In this document: positions 1-9,039 of the stretch, piece by piece
Layout of the letters: each line of letters opens with the position of its first letter
How positions within the stretch are numbered: position 1 is the first letter of the stretch
Source of the DNA: Verrucomicrobiia bacterium
GTDB taxonomy: Bacteria > Verrucomicrobiota > Verrucomicrobiia > Opitutales > Opitutaceae
Direction: 5' to 3'
DNA length: 43,898 nucleotides
NCBI GenBank assembly: GCA_011525695.1
Contig: WYBX01000135.1
Coordinates: 1 to 43,898, forward strand
Translations under genes and position numbers: made by a program
The notes under the pieces: generated by a model
What the model was told of the DNA's origin: nothing
Seen by the model: the letters and a program-made list of their open reading frames with translations, nothing else
The model's database searches: none

Positions 1-5
1 GTAGT

Positions 6-190
6 TTGCCGACGGTTCGGTTGTATCGGGTTTTTGTTTTTCATCCCCTGCCTTGTGGCAGGTCTAACCCGTGCAGCCGAACCGCTTTTCTCCCTCCGGT
101 TTCACAAATTTCTGTGGGACGACAGTGTACCTAGTTTGCAGTTCAAGTCGGCAAGGGCGCCGGGTGTCACACCTGGCGCCCTTACTGTTT
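6..190 (+). ncRNA. Candidate structured RNA with terminal hairpin, family unknown
   Basis: Nested complementary segments suggest a folded RNA. Positions 6-12 pair with 148-154 as an outer closing stem. Inside it, 13-21 pairs with 76-84, 27-32 pairs with 66-71, and 47-52 pairs with 57-62 around a TTGT loop. A second domain lies at about 86-146, and a 14-bp hairpin at 153-183 follows. The moderately T-rich stretch after that hairpin favours the plus strand. I could not match it to tmRNA, SRP RNA, RNase P RNA or a riboswitch I know. It may begin upstream of the window, so the left end is uncertain. Confidence 0.4.
153..190 (+). terminator. Strong hairpin, probable intrinsic terminator
   Basis: Positions 153-166 pair with 170-183 (one G-T wobble) around a 3-base loop. 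ACTGTTTGCTCTT follows, only moderately T-rich. It probably ends the structured RNA on its left and insulates tRNA-Pro on its right. Confidence 0.5.
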
Positions 191-239
191 GCTCTTGCTT
201 CCGGTGGCGGCATGACGCTTCTTGACCCCTCACTTTGTT

Positions 240-316
<77 letters not shown>

Positions 317-321
317 TTTAC

Positions 322-1680
322 TCAGTCTTCCGGCAGCGGCTTGCCCTTGGTCTCGGGCGCCCAGATGAGCGTGACGATGCCGAGCAGGAAGATGAACGAC
401 AGGATGGTCGCCGCGGTCCGGAACGGCTGTTCGTTCCCGATCTGGATCAGCTGCCGGTTCATGAACATCAACAGCGGCGGAAATGCAGCCGCGAGATACC
501 GAACCGTGTTGTAGCAGAAGCCGACGCCCGTGCCGCGCAGCCGGGTCGGGAAAAGCTCGGGGAAATAGATCGCGTACCCGCCGAAGACCGACAGCTGGGC
601 GAAGCCCATCAGCGGCAGCATCCAGTAGGCATCCGCGCCGGTCTTGAGGCTGTTGAAGACAAAGATGGTGACGCCGAAACAGAGCAGGAAGGCGATCAGG
701 AAGGCGGGTTTGCGACCGAAGCGCGTCGCCACCACGGTGAACGCGGCCATGCCGAGGAACGATCCGACGTCCTGCAGGGCAAGGCCGTAGCCGCGAACCG
801 TGTCGACCACATTCTGGGGTGAGCCCTTGAGCGCGGTCGAAATCAGCTCCGGGGAGAAAAAGCCGACGCCCCACAAGCCCGCCATGCCGGCGAGTCCGAG
901 GCCCACGCCGACGAGCACGCGGCGACGCCACATCGGGTTTCTAAACAATTCCGGGATCGAGCCAGCCTTGTGGATGCCGTCCTTCGAGCGTTGTTTGGCC
1001 AACTTCCACATCTCCGGCTCGCGCAGGATGAACATGGTTGGAACGACGAGCAGGGAGGGAAGGATTCCGATGAAGAAAAGGATCCGCCAGCCGCTCAGTC
1101 CGAACAGGAAATCGGCCTGGCCAGGCTGCACCTGCGTGCTGATGAGCGAGCCGAGGATGTTGCCGATGGCGGACAGCGCCTGGAGTGAGCCGAGCGCCAC
1201 CGCGCGAATGCGCGTCGGAACACTCTCGGCCACGAGCGTGGTGGCGGCTCCGAACATGCCGCCGACGCCCAATCCGACGAGGAAGCGGTAGATCATGAAC
1301 TCGCTCACGCTATGGGCGAAACCCGAAAGGCCGGTGAAGATGGAGTAGACGAGGAGCGTCGCCGCCATGGTCTTCACGCGGCCCAGCTTGTCGCTCATCG
1401 TTCCAAAGATGATGCCACCGGTGGCCCACCCGATCAGCATGATGCCAGTCGCCCAACCGACGAGATCCTTGACCACGGCATCCGCCGAACTGGCGCCGAG
1501 GATCTCGCGCATCGCGGGTTCACGGGCCAGGGCGAACAACCTTTGGTCCATGCAGTCGAAAAGCCACCCTGCCGACGCGATGATCACCACGAGCCAGTGA
1601 TAGGCTGTCACCGGCTCGGGCTTGGCATTGGGTGTGAGGGAAGGCTTGTCGGGCTGGCCCGCGTTCTGGGAAGCAATCAT
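322..1680 (-). CDS. MFS transporter, sugar/organic-acid symporter type
   Basis: A 452-residue inner-membrane secondary transporter with about 12 hydrophobic segments. The loop 2-3 motif GTMSDKLGRVK (93-103) is the major facilitator signature. RFLVGLGVGG follows in TM4, and PETKGKPL near the C-terminus resembles the PETKG end of sugar-porter-like MFS proteins. TM1 carries acidic residues in FDCMDQ, a pattern seen in proton symporters of organic acids. The substrate cannot be read from sequence. The gene converges on tRNA-Pro and lies 124 bp downstream of the gamma-glutamyltransferase gene on the same strand. The ATG at 1680 has no clear Shine-Dalgarno. Confidence 0.88.
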   Translation of the reverse strand: MIASQNAGQPDKPSLTPNAKPEPVTAYHWLVVIIASAGWLFDCMDQRLFALAREPAMREILGASSADAVVKDLVGWATGIMLIGWATGGIIFGTMSDKLGRVKTMAATLLVYSIFTGLSGFAHSVSEFMIYRFLVGLGVGGMFGAATTLVAESVPTRIRAVALGSLQALSAIGNILGSLISTQVQPGQADFLFGLSGWRILFFIGILPSLLVVPTMFILREPEMWKLAKQRSKDGIHKAGSIPELFRNPMWRRRVLVGVGLGLAGMAGLWGVGFFSPELISTALKGSPQNVVDTVRGYGLALQDVGSFLGMAAFTVVATRFGRKPAFLIAFLLCFGVTIFVFNSLKTGADAYWMLPLMGFAQLSVFGGYAIYFPELFPTRLRGTGVGFCYNTVRYLAAAFPPLLMFMNRQLIQIGNEQPFRTAATILSFIFLLGIVTLIWAPETKGKPLPED

Positions 1681-1804
1681 GAAGGGATGGGGGTTGGTTC
1701 CGGTTGGAGGTTGGAATTTGCTTTGGCGCGACGCGAGAAGTCAACCGAGCGCGACGATCCGCCGGCTTTTTTGTGATTGCATGGCAACCGGGTGCGACGC
1801 GGAT

Positions 1805-3517
1805 TCAATGCCCCGCCGGGAGGCCGTCGCCGCGCGTGTCGCTGGCTGCCTCGTAACCGCGCGACAACCGGCGGATCACATGGCCGGTGCCAAACTCGGC
1901 GCCTTGAGGCCCCGGCCTCAGCCCGACCGATTCATGGCCGCGGGCCAGCAACTCGGCCAGGACAGGCGGAGGCGTCCGTGGGTCGAAGCGGACGCCGAGC
2001 TCGCGGACGTGCCGGAACCGGGGCGCATCAATCGCGGCCTGCGCGTCCATGTCGAAGAGGATCAGGTTCAGCATTACCTGGACATGGGCCTGGGGCTGGT
2101 TGTCGCCGCCCATGATCCCGAAGCTCACCCATGGCTCGTCACGGCCGTCCGGACCGGGCCGCGTGATGAAGCCGGGAATGATCGTGTGGAAGGGACGGCG
2201 GCGGGGTGCTGCGGTGTTGGGATGGCCGGGTTCCATGGTGAAGCCGGCCCCGCGATTTTGCAGGACGAATCCGGTGCCAGGAACGGCGATGCCGGATCCA
2301 AAGAGGCCGGCGACGCTGTTGATGAAGCTGACCATGTTGCCGTGCCGATCGGCGGCGGCGAGATAGGTGGTCTCACTCATGCCGAGCGCGGGGCCGGGAT
2401 CGGTTTGCCTTTGGGCGCGCTCCGGATCGAGCCGGCTTCGACGGGCCTCGATGAAGGAGTCGTCCAGAAGCCGGCTGGCGGGCAGCGGCATGGCATCGGG
2501 ATCGCCGACGAACGCCCTGAGATCGGCATAGGCGAGTTTCTTGGCCTCAATCAGATGATGCAGGTAGGCCGGTGAATTTTGGCCGAGTCCACGGAGGTCA
2601 AAGGGCTCCAGGATTCGCAGCATCTCCAGCGCGGCGATGCCCTGGCCGTTGGGCGGCAATTCCCAGAGCTTGTAGTCGCCATAGCGGGCTGACATCGGCT
2701 CGACCCACTCCGCCCGGTGGCTCGCGAGGTCATCGAGGGTCAGGAACCCACCCTGACTGCGCACATACTCCGCAATCCTTGCACCGAGTTCACCACCATA
2801 GAAGGCGGCCGGGCCTTGCTTGGCCAGCAGCCGGAATGTCCGGGCCAGGTCGGGATTCGCGTACCATTCGCCGACGCGTGGGGTGCGTTTGTCGACGACT
2901 TGGAAGGCGCGCCGGGTTTCGGCATCGTTTGCCAGGTAGGGTTCGGACATCTCCCAAAATCCGGCGAGGACCGGCGAAATGGGGAAGCCTTCCTCCGCGT
3001 GCCGGATGGCAGGAGCGAGGGCTTCGGCGAGGGTGATGGTGCCGTACCGCTCGAGCAAGGCGGCCCATCCGGACAATGCGCCAGGAACGGTAACGGAGGC
3101 GGCGCCCGTGCCGGGCATTTTCGAGTGACCCGCAGCGCGCAGGGCCGCGATCGTGAGGAGTGAACCGCCGCGGCCGCTGCCGTTCAGACCGATCAGCCGC
3201 CTTTCCTTCTCGAGCCAGATCAGCGCAAACATATCGCCGCCGATGCCCGTCAACATCGGCTCCGTGACATTCATGACGGCGGCGGCGGTGACTGCGGCGT
3301 CAATCGCGTTGCCACCGCGCTTGAGAACATCGAGGCCGGCCTGGCTGGCGAGTGGATGGCTGGCGGCAACGACGCCGTTGGGTACGAATACGGCTGAGCG
3401 CTTGAGGTGCAGTGCCGGCGGCAGTTCTGCGCCGGACATTGCGGCTGGGATTGCGGCGACGGCTGAGAGGGCAAGAAGCCGCCGGGCGGCTGCGCGGACC
3501 GGGTGTCGGGGTGTCAT
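1805..3517 (-). CDS. ggt: Gamma-glutamyltransferase family protein (Ntn hydrolase)
   Basis: A 570-residue precursor beginning with a probable signal peptide (1-30, arginine-rich then hydrophobic). Family hallmarks are GGNAIDAAV near residue 70, TGIGGDMF near 93, and the autoprocessing site at residues 382-384 (E-T-T), where Thr383 would become the nucleophile of the small subunit. E. coli Ggt has TTH at this point; here it is TTY. The family cleaves gamma-glutamyl bonds, for instance of glutathione, or acts on related acylated substrates in the periplasm. Some relatives act on other amides, so the exact substrate is open. Co-directional with the MFS transporter, so uptake of a product is possible but inferred. 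Confidence 0.88.
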   Translation of the reverse strand: MTPRHPVRAAARRLLALSAVAAIPAAMSGAELPPALHLKRSAVFVPNGVVAASHPLASQAGLDVLKRGGNAIDAAVTAAAVMNVTEPMLTGIGGDMFALIWLEKERRLIGLNGSGRGGSLLTIAALRAAGHSKMPGTGAASVTVPGALSGWAALLERYGTITLAEALAPAIRHAEEGFPISPVLAGFWEMSEPYLANDAETRRAFQVVDKRTPRVGEWYANPDLARTFRLLAKQGPAAFYGGELGARIAEYVRSQGGFLTLDDLASHRAEWVEPMSARYGDYKLWELPPNGQGIAALEMLRILEPFDLRGLGQNSPAYLHHLIEAKKLAYADLRAFVGDPDAMPLPASRLLDDSFIEARRSRLDPERAQRQTDPGPALGMSETTYLAAADRHGNMVSFINSVAGLFGSGIAVPGTGFVLQNRGAGFTMEPGHPNTAAPRRRPFHTIIPGFITRPGPDGRDEPWVSFGIMGGDNQPQAHVQVMLNLILFDMDAQAAIDAPRFRHVRELGVRFDPRTPPPVLAELLARGHESVGLRPGPQGAEFGTGHVIRRLSRGYEAASDTRGDGLPAGH

Positions 3518-3656
3518 GATCCCAGCGTGCCGGGTCGCCGGGTGGGGGCAAGGCGGGTGTGGTCGCGGCCGCAGCCCCGAGGCGGAACCCGGGTCTCCTC
3601 ATGCCCGGGCAGGTGCGGATGGAAACCCGGTAATGCGATTCAGGCCTGAGCGGGAT

Positions 3657-3719
3657 AAGGGACAGGTTAATGAGGCGCACCGCTGCAAGGGACAGGTCAA
3701 AAGCCGTAAGGGACAGGTT
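3657..3719 (+). repeat. Three direct copies of AAGGGACAGGT
   Basis: The 11-mer AAGGGACAGGT occurs at 3657, 3687 and 3708 in the same orientation, between the divergent gamma-glutamyltransferase and Tat-protein genes. Spacings are 30 and 21 bases. It could be an operator array or the remnant of a dispersed repeat. No promoter hexamers are convincing around it. Confidence 0.6.
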
Positions 3720-3767
3720 GTTGGGGGCAGCGTGGAATTTTATGGTCTGTGCAAAGGGATGACTGGC

Positions 3768-5054
3768 ATGATCCAGGGAATGAACCGGCGCGGATTTCTC
3801 AAAAGCGGCGTGTCGACCATGGTTACATGCGCAGCCTCCGGGATTGGCTGGAATCGGGGACTGGTGCAGGCCGCGGTGGTGACGGACACGCAGCCGAAAG
3901 CAACGCCAAGGATGGCGCCTCCGGGATACCTTGAATCGTATGTCGACCCGGTTTTCGGGTCCAAGGTGACGCGGATCACCGGCCGCCCGGGCGAGGCTAT
4001 TCCAGGCATTGAAGGCAAGGTCTGGCCGGAGGTTGCGCGGCATGGCTACTCGAAGCGTCCGGCATGGAATGCGGACGGTTCGCTGCTCGCGTTGGAATAT
4101 TGTGACTGGCTGATCCTCGATGGGCGCACGTACCGGCCGCTCTTCATTCCGAAACGGCCGGGCGAGTGCCGCTGGCATCCGCTCGAACCGAATCGGATGA
4201 TCTTCGTGACCAACAATGCATTGGGCGTTCTTGATGTGCGCAGCGGCGCAACCGAACAAATCGCCCACTTCCCCGGCTACACGGGTTTGAAGATTGGGCC
4301 GGGCGAGGGAAATCTCTCGGCGGATGGCAACCGGATCGCGCTGGCGGGCACCCGCGATGGCAGGCTCGTGGGCTTTGCCTACGATACCCGGGAGAAGCGG
4401 AAATACCCCGACATCGATTTCTGCCGCGTGGGACTGACGGTAAAGTCAGACGGCATTCCCGCATACATGGACTGGATCTCCATTTCCGCGGGAGGCGCTT
4501 TTGTGGTGGTCAACGGGAGAATGGATGCCCCGGTGGACAACGGCCGGAATGGGGGCGATCGCACACTCGTCTTCGATCTGGGAGGCCGGCAGATGACGGC
4601 GATGTGGACGGAGTATGGGCGCCCCAGCCATTATGACCTGACGGTCGACGATGCTGGCGAGGAGGTGGCGGTCGGAGTTTCAAAGAGCCCGCCCGACCAG
4701 GGGCGGGTCATCAAGCGGCGGCTGCGGGACGGCCTCGTGACGGTGCTCACGACCGGCGGCTACGCGAGTCACACGTCGACCCGGAATACGCAGCGTCCCG
4801 GATGGGCGTATGTGTCGTATCAGGCTGGAGGCTCGCATGGGCCGTATCGGGATGAACTGGTCGCCGTGAGACTAGACGGTAGCATGACCGTCGAGCGGCT
4901 CGCCCACTTGCACACGAAGAAGACCGATTATGTGACGGAGGCGCATGGGGTGCCTTCGCCCGATGGCCGGAAGGCACTCTGGGCGACGAATTGGGGATCG
5001 ACCACCGGGCGACCGATTGGCGCCTGCGTGCTGGAAATCCCGCCGGCGCGTTGA
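3768..5054 (+). CDS. Tat-exported WD40/TolB-like beta-propeller protein
   Basis: A 428-residue protein of unknown function. The N-terminus MIQGMNRRGFLKSG contains the twin-arginine pattern RRGFLK followed by a hydrophobic stretch, so export by the Tat system is likely. The body has repeated strand-turn elements of the type W-x-A-D-G-S-L-L-A and S-P-D-G-R-K-A-L, as in PD40/TolB propellers and oligogalacturonate-lyase-like proteins. No catalytic residues can be assigned. I chose ATG 3768 because AAAGGG lies about 9 bases upstream; ATGs at 3759 and 3780 are alternatives. Divergent from the gamma-glutamyltransferase gene and convergent with the ion channel gene. Confidence 0.75.
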   Translation: MIQGMNRRGFLKSGVSTMVTCAASGIGWNRGLVQAAVVTDTQPKATPRMAPPGYLESYVDPVFGSKVTRITGRPGEAIPGIEGKVWPEVARHGYSKRPAWNADGSLLALEYCDWLILDGRTYRPLFIPKRPGECRWHPLEPNRMIFVTNNALGVLDVRSGATEQIAHFPGYTGLKIGPGEGNLSADGNRIALAGTRDGRLVGFAYDTREKRKYPDIDFCRVGLTVKSDGIPAYMDWISISAGGAFVVVNGRMDAPVDNGRNGGDRTLVFDLGGRQMTAMWTEYGRPSHYDLTVDDAGEEVAVGVSKSPPDQGRVIKRRLRDGLVTVLTTGGYASHTSTRNTQRPGWAYVSYQAGGSHGPYRDELVAVRLDGSMTVERLAHLHTKKTDYVTEAHGVPSPDGRKALWATNWGSTTGRPIGACVLEIPPAR

Positions 5055-5140
5055 AGCCTGTTGTCCTTTGCGCGGTCTTGGCTGCGCCGCCAGCAGTGAC
5101 TGCCCTGCTCCACGCGATGTCCGGTCCGCAATCTGAGCGG

Positions 5141-5178
5141 AGCCAGATCGATGTCGTGATCACGACACGAAAGTGGCT
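5141..5178. repeat. 38-bp TGATCA palindrome, copy 1
   Basis: An imperfect palindrome with left arm AGCCAGATCGATGTCG, central TGATCA, and a right arm ending AAGTGGCT. It lies between two convergent genes ending at 5054 and 5280. One base in the right arm distinguishes it from the copies at 19164 and 19259. The inner 16 bases are a perfect palindrome. Confidence 0.85.
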
Positions 5179-5279
5179 CGGCGTGAACGCGGCGTTCGGA
5201 TCGGGTTTCCGCGGGCGATGGCTCTTTCCGCGGCAGCGACTGAAAGTGGCGGTCCACAAGCGGCGTCGGAGACCGGGGG

Positions 5280-6017
5280 CTAGGTCCGCGCAGCAGCCGG
5301 AGAAGCGCGCTTTTTCTGCTCCGCGTCGCGGCCGACGAAATACGAAGCCAGTGCCGCCGTGATATAGCCAAACACGGCAAAGCCATAGGTCGAGAGCAGG
5401 AGGCAGAGGGCGCGGCCGGCGCCGGTCCTGGGCCAGTATTCGGAGCCCATAGATGTCAGGATCATCAGCGTCCACCATAGCGAGGTGCCGTAGGTTTCGA
5501 ATCCGCGAGTCTGACGCGCGTCGTGTTCGAAGGCGTACATCCCGGCGGCTCCGGCGAGCGCGACGAGGGCCGTGATGCCGATCACATAGCCGAGTCCACG
5601 GCGTCTCATCGTGGCCCGGAGCGAACGCATGCCGCGGTTCACGGCACCGAGCACGCTCGCGAAACGCACCGCCCGCACGGTGCGGGTCAGACGCAGCAGC
5701 CGCACGGCGCGGGCAATTCGGAAAATCCGGAGGGCGGGAACAGCCAGGGAAACCGCGCCGAGCCAGTTGCGTCGCCAGTACATCGTCTTCTCCGGCGCAA
5801 TCAGTAGGCCCATGGCGAAATCGAGCACGAAAACCGCCCAGATGGTCGTCCCGATCGCCTGCCAGAAGGAGGTCAACCCGATCGTAAGCTCGAAGATCAG
5901 CAGCGCGAGCCAGCAGAAGCCGAGGACGATCATCGGCAGTTCGAGCATCGTATCGAGCTGCCGCAGGAGCTGCCAGCGTTCACGATCTTCCGACAGGGTA
6001 GGCGAGGGCTTGCGCAT
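5280..6017 (-). CDS. Voltage-sensor-type ion channel (VIC superfamily)
   Basis: A 245-residue membrane protein with S1-S6 architecture. The S4 segment carries arginines at 97, 100, 103, 106, 109, 112, 115 and 118, an unbroken three-residue period. The pore-loop position holds TSMGSEYWP (188-196) where potassium channels have TVGYG. S6 then ends in SYFVGRDAE with no large cytosolic regulatory domain. It would form a homotetrameric inner-membrane channel; ion selectivity is uncertain because the filter is non-canonical. The reading frame stays open upstream to 6167, but composition there is not protein-like, so I chose the Met at 6017. Divergent from the VanZ-like gene. Confidence 0.8.
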   Translation of the reverse strand: MRKPSPTLSEDRERWQLLRQLDTMLELPMIVLGFCWLALLIFELTIGLTSFWQAIGTTIWAVFVLDFAMGLLIAPEKTMYWRRNWLGAVSLAVPALRIFRIARAVRLLRLTRTVRAVRFASVLGAVNRGMRSLRATMRRRGLGYVIGITALVALAGAAGMYAFEHDARQTRGFETYGTSLWWTLMILTSMGSEYWPRTGAGRALCLLLSTYGFAVFGYITAALASYFVGRDAEQKKRASPAAART

Positions 6018-6256
6018 GCCAGCGATGGACCAGGATGGCAGCCAACCGTTGCGGGAGCGCCGCGAGTCGCAGCGTGGACTCCAGGATGCCAGGTCAGCCG
6101 GGACCATGCAGTTCACCCGCGAATTACCGCCAATTCTCGCGAATGAAGACCGAGCTATTGGGACCATGAAACGACGAACCGAGATGGGGGATCAAGGAAT
6201 CCGATGCGGCGCGAATTCGGATTGCTCCGGGCGGGGCCGGGTGACGATTTTCCCGT

Positions 6257-6685
6257 GTGGAACCCGAGCCATCGAAAACCCGCCGCTGGATATGGCCGAT
6301 CGTCATTGCCGGGCTGATCCTGGCCGCCTCCCATCGGCCGGATGTCGCCAGCACCGGGATGGAGGGCGGCGACAAGGTGGTGCATTTTGCCATCTACGGG
6401 TTGCTGGCCACGTTGGTTTGCCGACTGGGCACAGGCTGGCGAGCCGCGGTGTGGGCATTCCTCGCCACCGCGGCCTTCGGCGCCACGGACGAGTGGCATC
6501 AGAGTTTTATACCCGGCCGCTCGACTGAGTTGGCTGACTGGCTGGCGGACGTGCTGGGCGCCGCGGTGGCTGTCGTTCTCTACACGCGCTGGCGGCAATA
6601 CCGGCAGTGGCTCGAGACGCCGATCCCATTTTTTGGTAGCGGCAGGAAATCCATGCGCCATGTTGTCGATCGGCGCTCACCCTGA
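6257..6685 (+). CDS. VanZ family membrane protein
   Basis: A 142-residue protein with about four membrane segments. The motif DEWHQSFIPGRSTELADWLAD near residues 77-97 is the VanZ-like family signature. VanZ itself is linked to teicoplanin resistance in enterococci, but most chromosomal homologues have no established role. The start appears to be GTG at 6257, with no strong ribosome-binding site. The ligA gene begins 13 bp downstream on the same strand, so the two may be co-transcribed. Confidence 0.8.
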   Translation: MEPEPSKTRRWIWPIVIAGLILAASHRPDVASTGMEGGDKVVHFAIYGLLATLVCRLGTGWRAAVWAFLATAAFGATDEWHQSFIPGRSTELADWLADVLGAAVAVVLYTRWRQYRQWLETPIPFFGSGRKSMRHVVDRRSP

Positions 6686-6698
6686 CCACCACACGTCG

Positions 6699-8744
6699 AT
6701 GTCACCCGCCGAGGCCCAGAAACGAATTGGCGAACTCCGCCGCGAGGTCGCGCGCCATGACGAGCTCTATTATCGGCAGGCGAAGCCCGAACTGGCCGAT
6801 TTCGATTATGATCGGCTGAAGGCGGAGCTCGCTGGACTGGAAAAACTTTTCCCAGAGGCGGCACATGCGGTGGGCGATGATACGCCGACGGCGAGGGTCG
6901 GCGACGATCGCACGGAAGGCTTCGTCCGCGTGAAGCATCGCCAGGCGATGACGACGCTGGACAACACCTACGACGAGACGGAACTGCGTGAATTCCATGC
7001 GCGGCTTGCCCGGGCGCTCGGTACGGACGCCCTCGCGTACACCGTCGAACCCAAAATCGACGGCGTGGCGGTCAGTCTGACCTTCGAGCACGGCCGGCTC
7101 ACGCGGGCCGTGACCCGCGGCGATGGGGAGGAGGGGGACGACGTCACGGCCAATGTCCGAACCATCAGCGGGCTGCCAGCAGCGTTGAAAGGGAAGCCGC
7201 TGCCGGAGCTCATTGAGATTCGCGGGGAGATTTTCCTCCGCGAGGAAGAATTCCGGCGGATCAACCAGCTGCAGGATGAGTCGGGCGAACCGGCCTATGC
7301 CAATCCGCGCAATCTCGCCGCGGGCACGTTGAAACAGCTCGATTCCAGACTTGTGGCCTCACGCCGGCTCGAGATTGTCCTCTATGGACTGGGATTCTGT
7401 ACTCCGGCGGTGGTCGGGTCGCAGTCGGCGTTTCATGATCTGCTGGTGGCGTGGGGGCTGCCGGTGGTGAGCCCGTTCCGGCTGGTGCATGGCATCGAGG
7501 AGGTCTGGGCGGCGATCCAGGAACTGGACCGGCTGCGGCGCGGACTGCCTTATGCGACGGATGGTGCGGTGGTGAAGCTGAATGCGTTCGAACAGCAGCG
7601 TCATCCGAAAATTGGATACCGGGGAATGGCGGCGGATGGCAGCGTGGAGGCCGCCCGGAAGCTGTCGCCGCGCTGGGCCTGCGCCTACAAGTTTGCCCCG
7701 GATCGGGCGGAGAGCCGGGTCCGAGACATCACGATCCAGGTGGGTCGCACGGGTGCACTGACGCCGGTGGCCGAGCTCGAACCGGTGTTGCTGGCGGGCA
7801 CCACGGTGAAGCGGGCGACGCTGCACAACGCGGAGGAGATCGCGCGCAAGGATGTCCGGATTGGGGATGCGGTGCTGGTGGAGAAGGCCGGGGAAATCAT
7901 CCCGGCGGTGGTGGCGGTGCTGCTCGAGAAGCGCGCGGCCACGAGCCGCCCGTATGCCTTTCCGCGCGAGTGTCCGGTCTGCCACACGGCGGCGGTGCGC
8001 GGGGCAGGCGAGGTCGTGTGGCGCTGTCCGAATCCGCGCTGTCCCGAGAAGGTACGCCGTCGGCTGGAGCATTTTGCGGCCAAGGGGAGCCTCGACATCG
8101 ACGGCCTGGGCGAGGAGATGGTGGCGCTGCTGCTCGAGCGCGGCCTGATCCAGTCGATCCCCGACATCTTCCGGCTGACGGTGGAGGATCTGCTGCCGTT
8201 GAAGAAGTCGGGCGAGGTCTGGGCGCGCAATCTGATTGCCGGGATTTCCGCCCGGCGCACGGCGGATCTCTGGCGGGTGATAAACGGGTTGGGGCTGCCG
8301 CAGGTCGGGGCGGCGGCGGCGAAGGATCTGGCGCGGACCTTTCGTTCGCTCGAGGCGCTGATGGCGGCCCGCGAGGAGGACCTGCTGCGGATCGAGGGGT
8401 TTGGGGAAAAGACGGCTGCGGCGGTGCTGGGCTGGGTGGCCGAGCCGGCAAACCGGGCCCTGGTCGACGAATTGCTTGCCGTGGGTTTGAAGCCCACGGC
8501 CCCGCAGGCGACCGGTGGACCACTGGCAGGAAAGACATTCGTGTTGACCGGCACGCTGCCGAGCCTGACCCGGGAGGAGGCGGCGGCGAAGATTGAGGCG
8601 GCGGGAGGGAAGGTCAGTGGCAGTGTGAGCAGGAAGACCCATTACGTCCTCGCCGGCGAGGAGGCGGGCTCGAAACTTGAAAAGGCGCGGGCGCTCGGCG
8701 TGCCCGTCATCGACGAAGCGGAATTCCGGCGGCTGCTCGCGTAG
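6699..8744 (+). CDS. ligA: NAD-dependent DNA ligase LigA
   Basis: A 681-residue replication and repair ligase that seals nicks using NAD+. The Ia domain is at about 1-65 and the adenylation domain follows, with Lys119 of KIDG as the AMP acceptor. Next come an OB fold (about 340-410), a Cys4 zinc site (Cys425, 428, 443, 448), helix-hairpin-helix repeats, and a C-terminal BRCT domain (about 607-681). Length is normal for the family. Around residues 305-322, between GY and SPRWACAYKF, there are roughly ten more residues than in E. coli LigA as I remember it. I chose ATG 6699; an in-frame ATG at 6660 would overlap the VanZ-like gene. Confidence 0.97.
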   Translation: MSPAEAQKRIGELRREVARHDELYYRQAKPELADFDYDRLKAELAGLEKLFPEAAHAVGDDTPTARVGDDRTEGFVRVKHRQAMTTLDNTYDETELREFHARLARALGTDALAYTVEPKIDGVAVSLTFEHGRLTRAVTRGDGEEGDDVTANVRTISGLPAALKGKPLPELIEIRGEIFLREEEFRRINQLQDESGEPAYANPRNLAAGTLKQLDSRLVASRRLEIVLYGLGFCTPAVVGSQSAFHDLLVAWGLPVVSPFRLVHGIEEVWAAIQELDRLRRGLPYATDGAVVKLNAFEQQRHPKIGYRGMAADGSVEAARKLSPRWACAYKFAPDRAESRVRDITIQVGRTGALTPVAELEPVLLAGTTVKRATLHNAEEIARKDVRIGDAVLVEKAGEIIPAVVAVLLEKRAATSRPYAFPRECPVCHTAAVRGAGEVVWRCPNPRCPEKVRRRLEHFAAKGSLDIDGLGEEMVALLLERGLIQSIPDIFRLTVEDLLPLKKSGEVWARNLIAGISARRTADLWRVINGLGLPQVGAAAAKDLARTFRSLEALMAAREEDLLRIEGFGEKTAAAVLGWVAEPANRALVDELLAVGLKPTAPQATGGPLAGKTFVLTGTLPSLTREEAAAKIEAAGGKVSGSVSRKTHYVLAGEEAGSKLEKARALGVPVIDEAEFRRLLA

Positions 8745-8815
8745 CGATCAGAGCCCAGCCGAGTGCGGCGTGCGACATGCAGCCCCGATCTGAACCTGTG
8801 GCCCGCCGATGGATC

Positions 8816-8976
8816 GGGCCTTCAGCCCTCTGGCACGTTGCTGAAAAATTCCTGGGCCGCTGGCCCAGGCTCAAATCGACCGGGCCATTGGCCCTTGGGA
8901 ATACGAGCCTGTGCCCCAGTGCGCGAAAAAGCAGCATTTCGCTCTTCATTGCGCCAATGGCCGCGGGGCGAAATGC
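8816..8976. repeat. Array of four hairpins
   Basis: Between ligA and the barrel-protein gene four hairpins follow one another. They are GGGC/GCCC (8816-8828), CCTGGGCC with GGCCCAGG around GCT (8851-8869), GGGCC/GGCCC around ATT (8882-8894), and GCATTTCGC (8934-8942) with GCGAAATGC (8968-8976). No open frame here has protein-like composition. Similar GGGCC-GGCCC hairpin strings are, from memory, common dispersed repeats in PVC genomes. The array may also help end ligA transcription. Confidence 0.65.
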
Positions 8977-9039
8977 AATTGCACGCTGGTCGCTTGCCAG
9001 TGACGTGCATTTGATCCCAGTCTAAGCGCGTTCCGCCCC

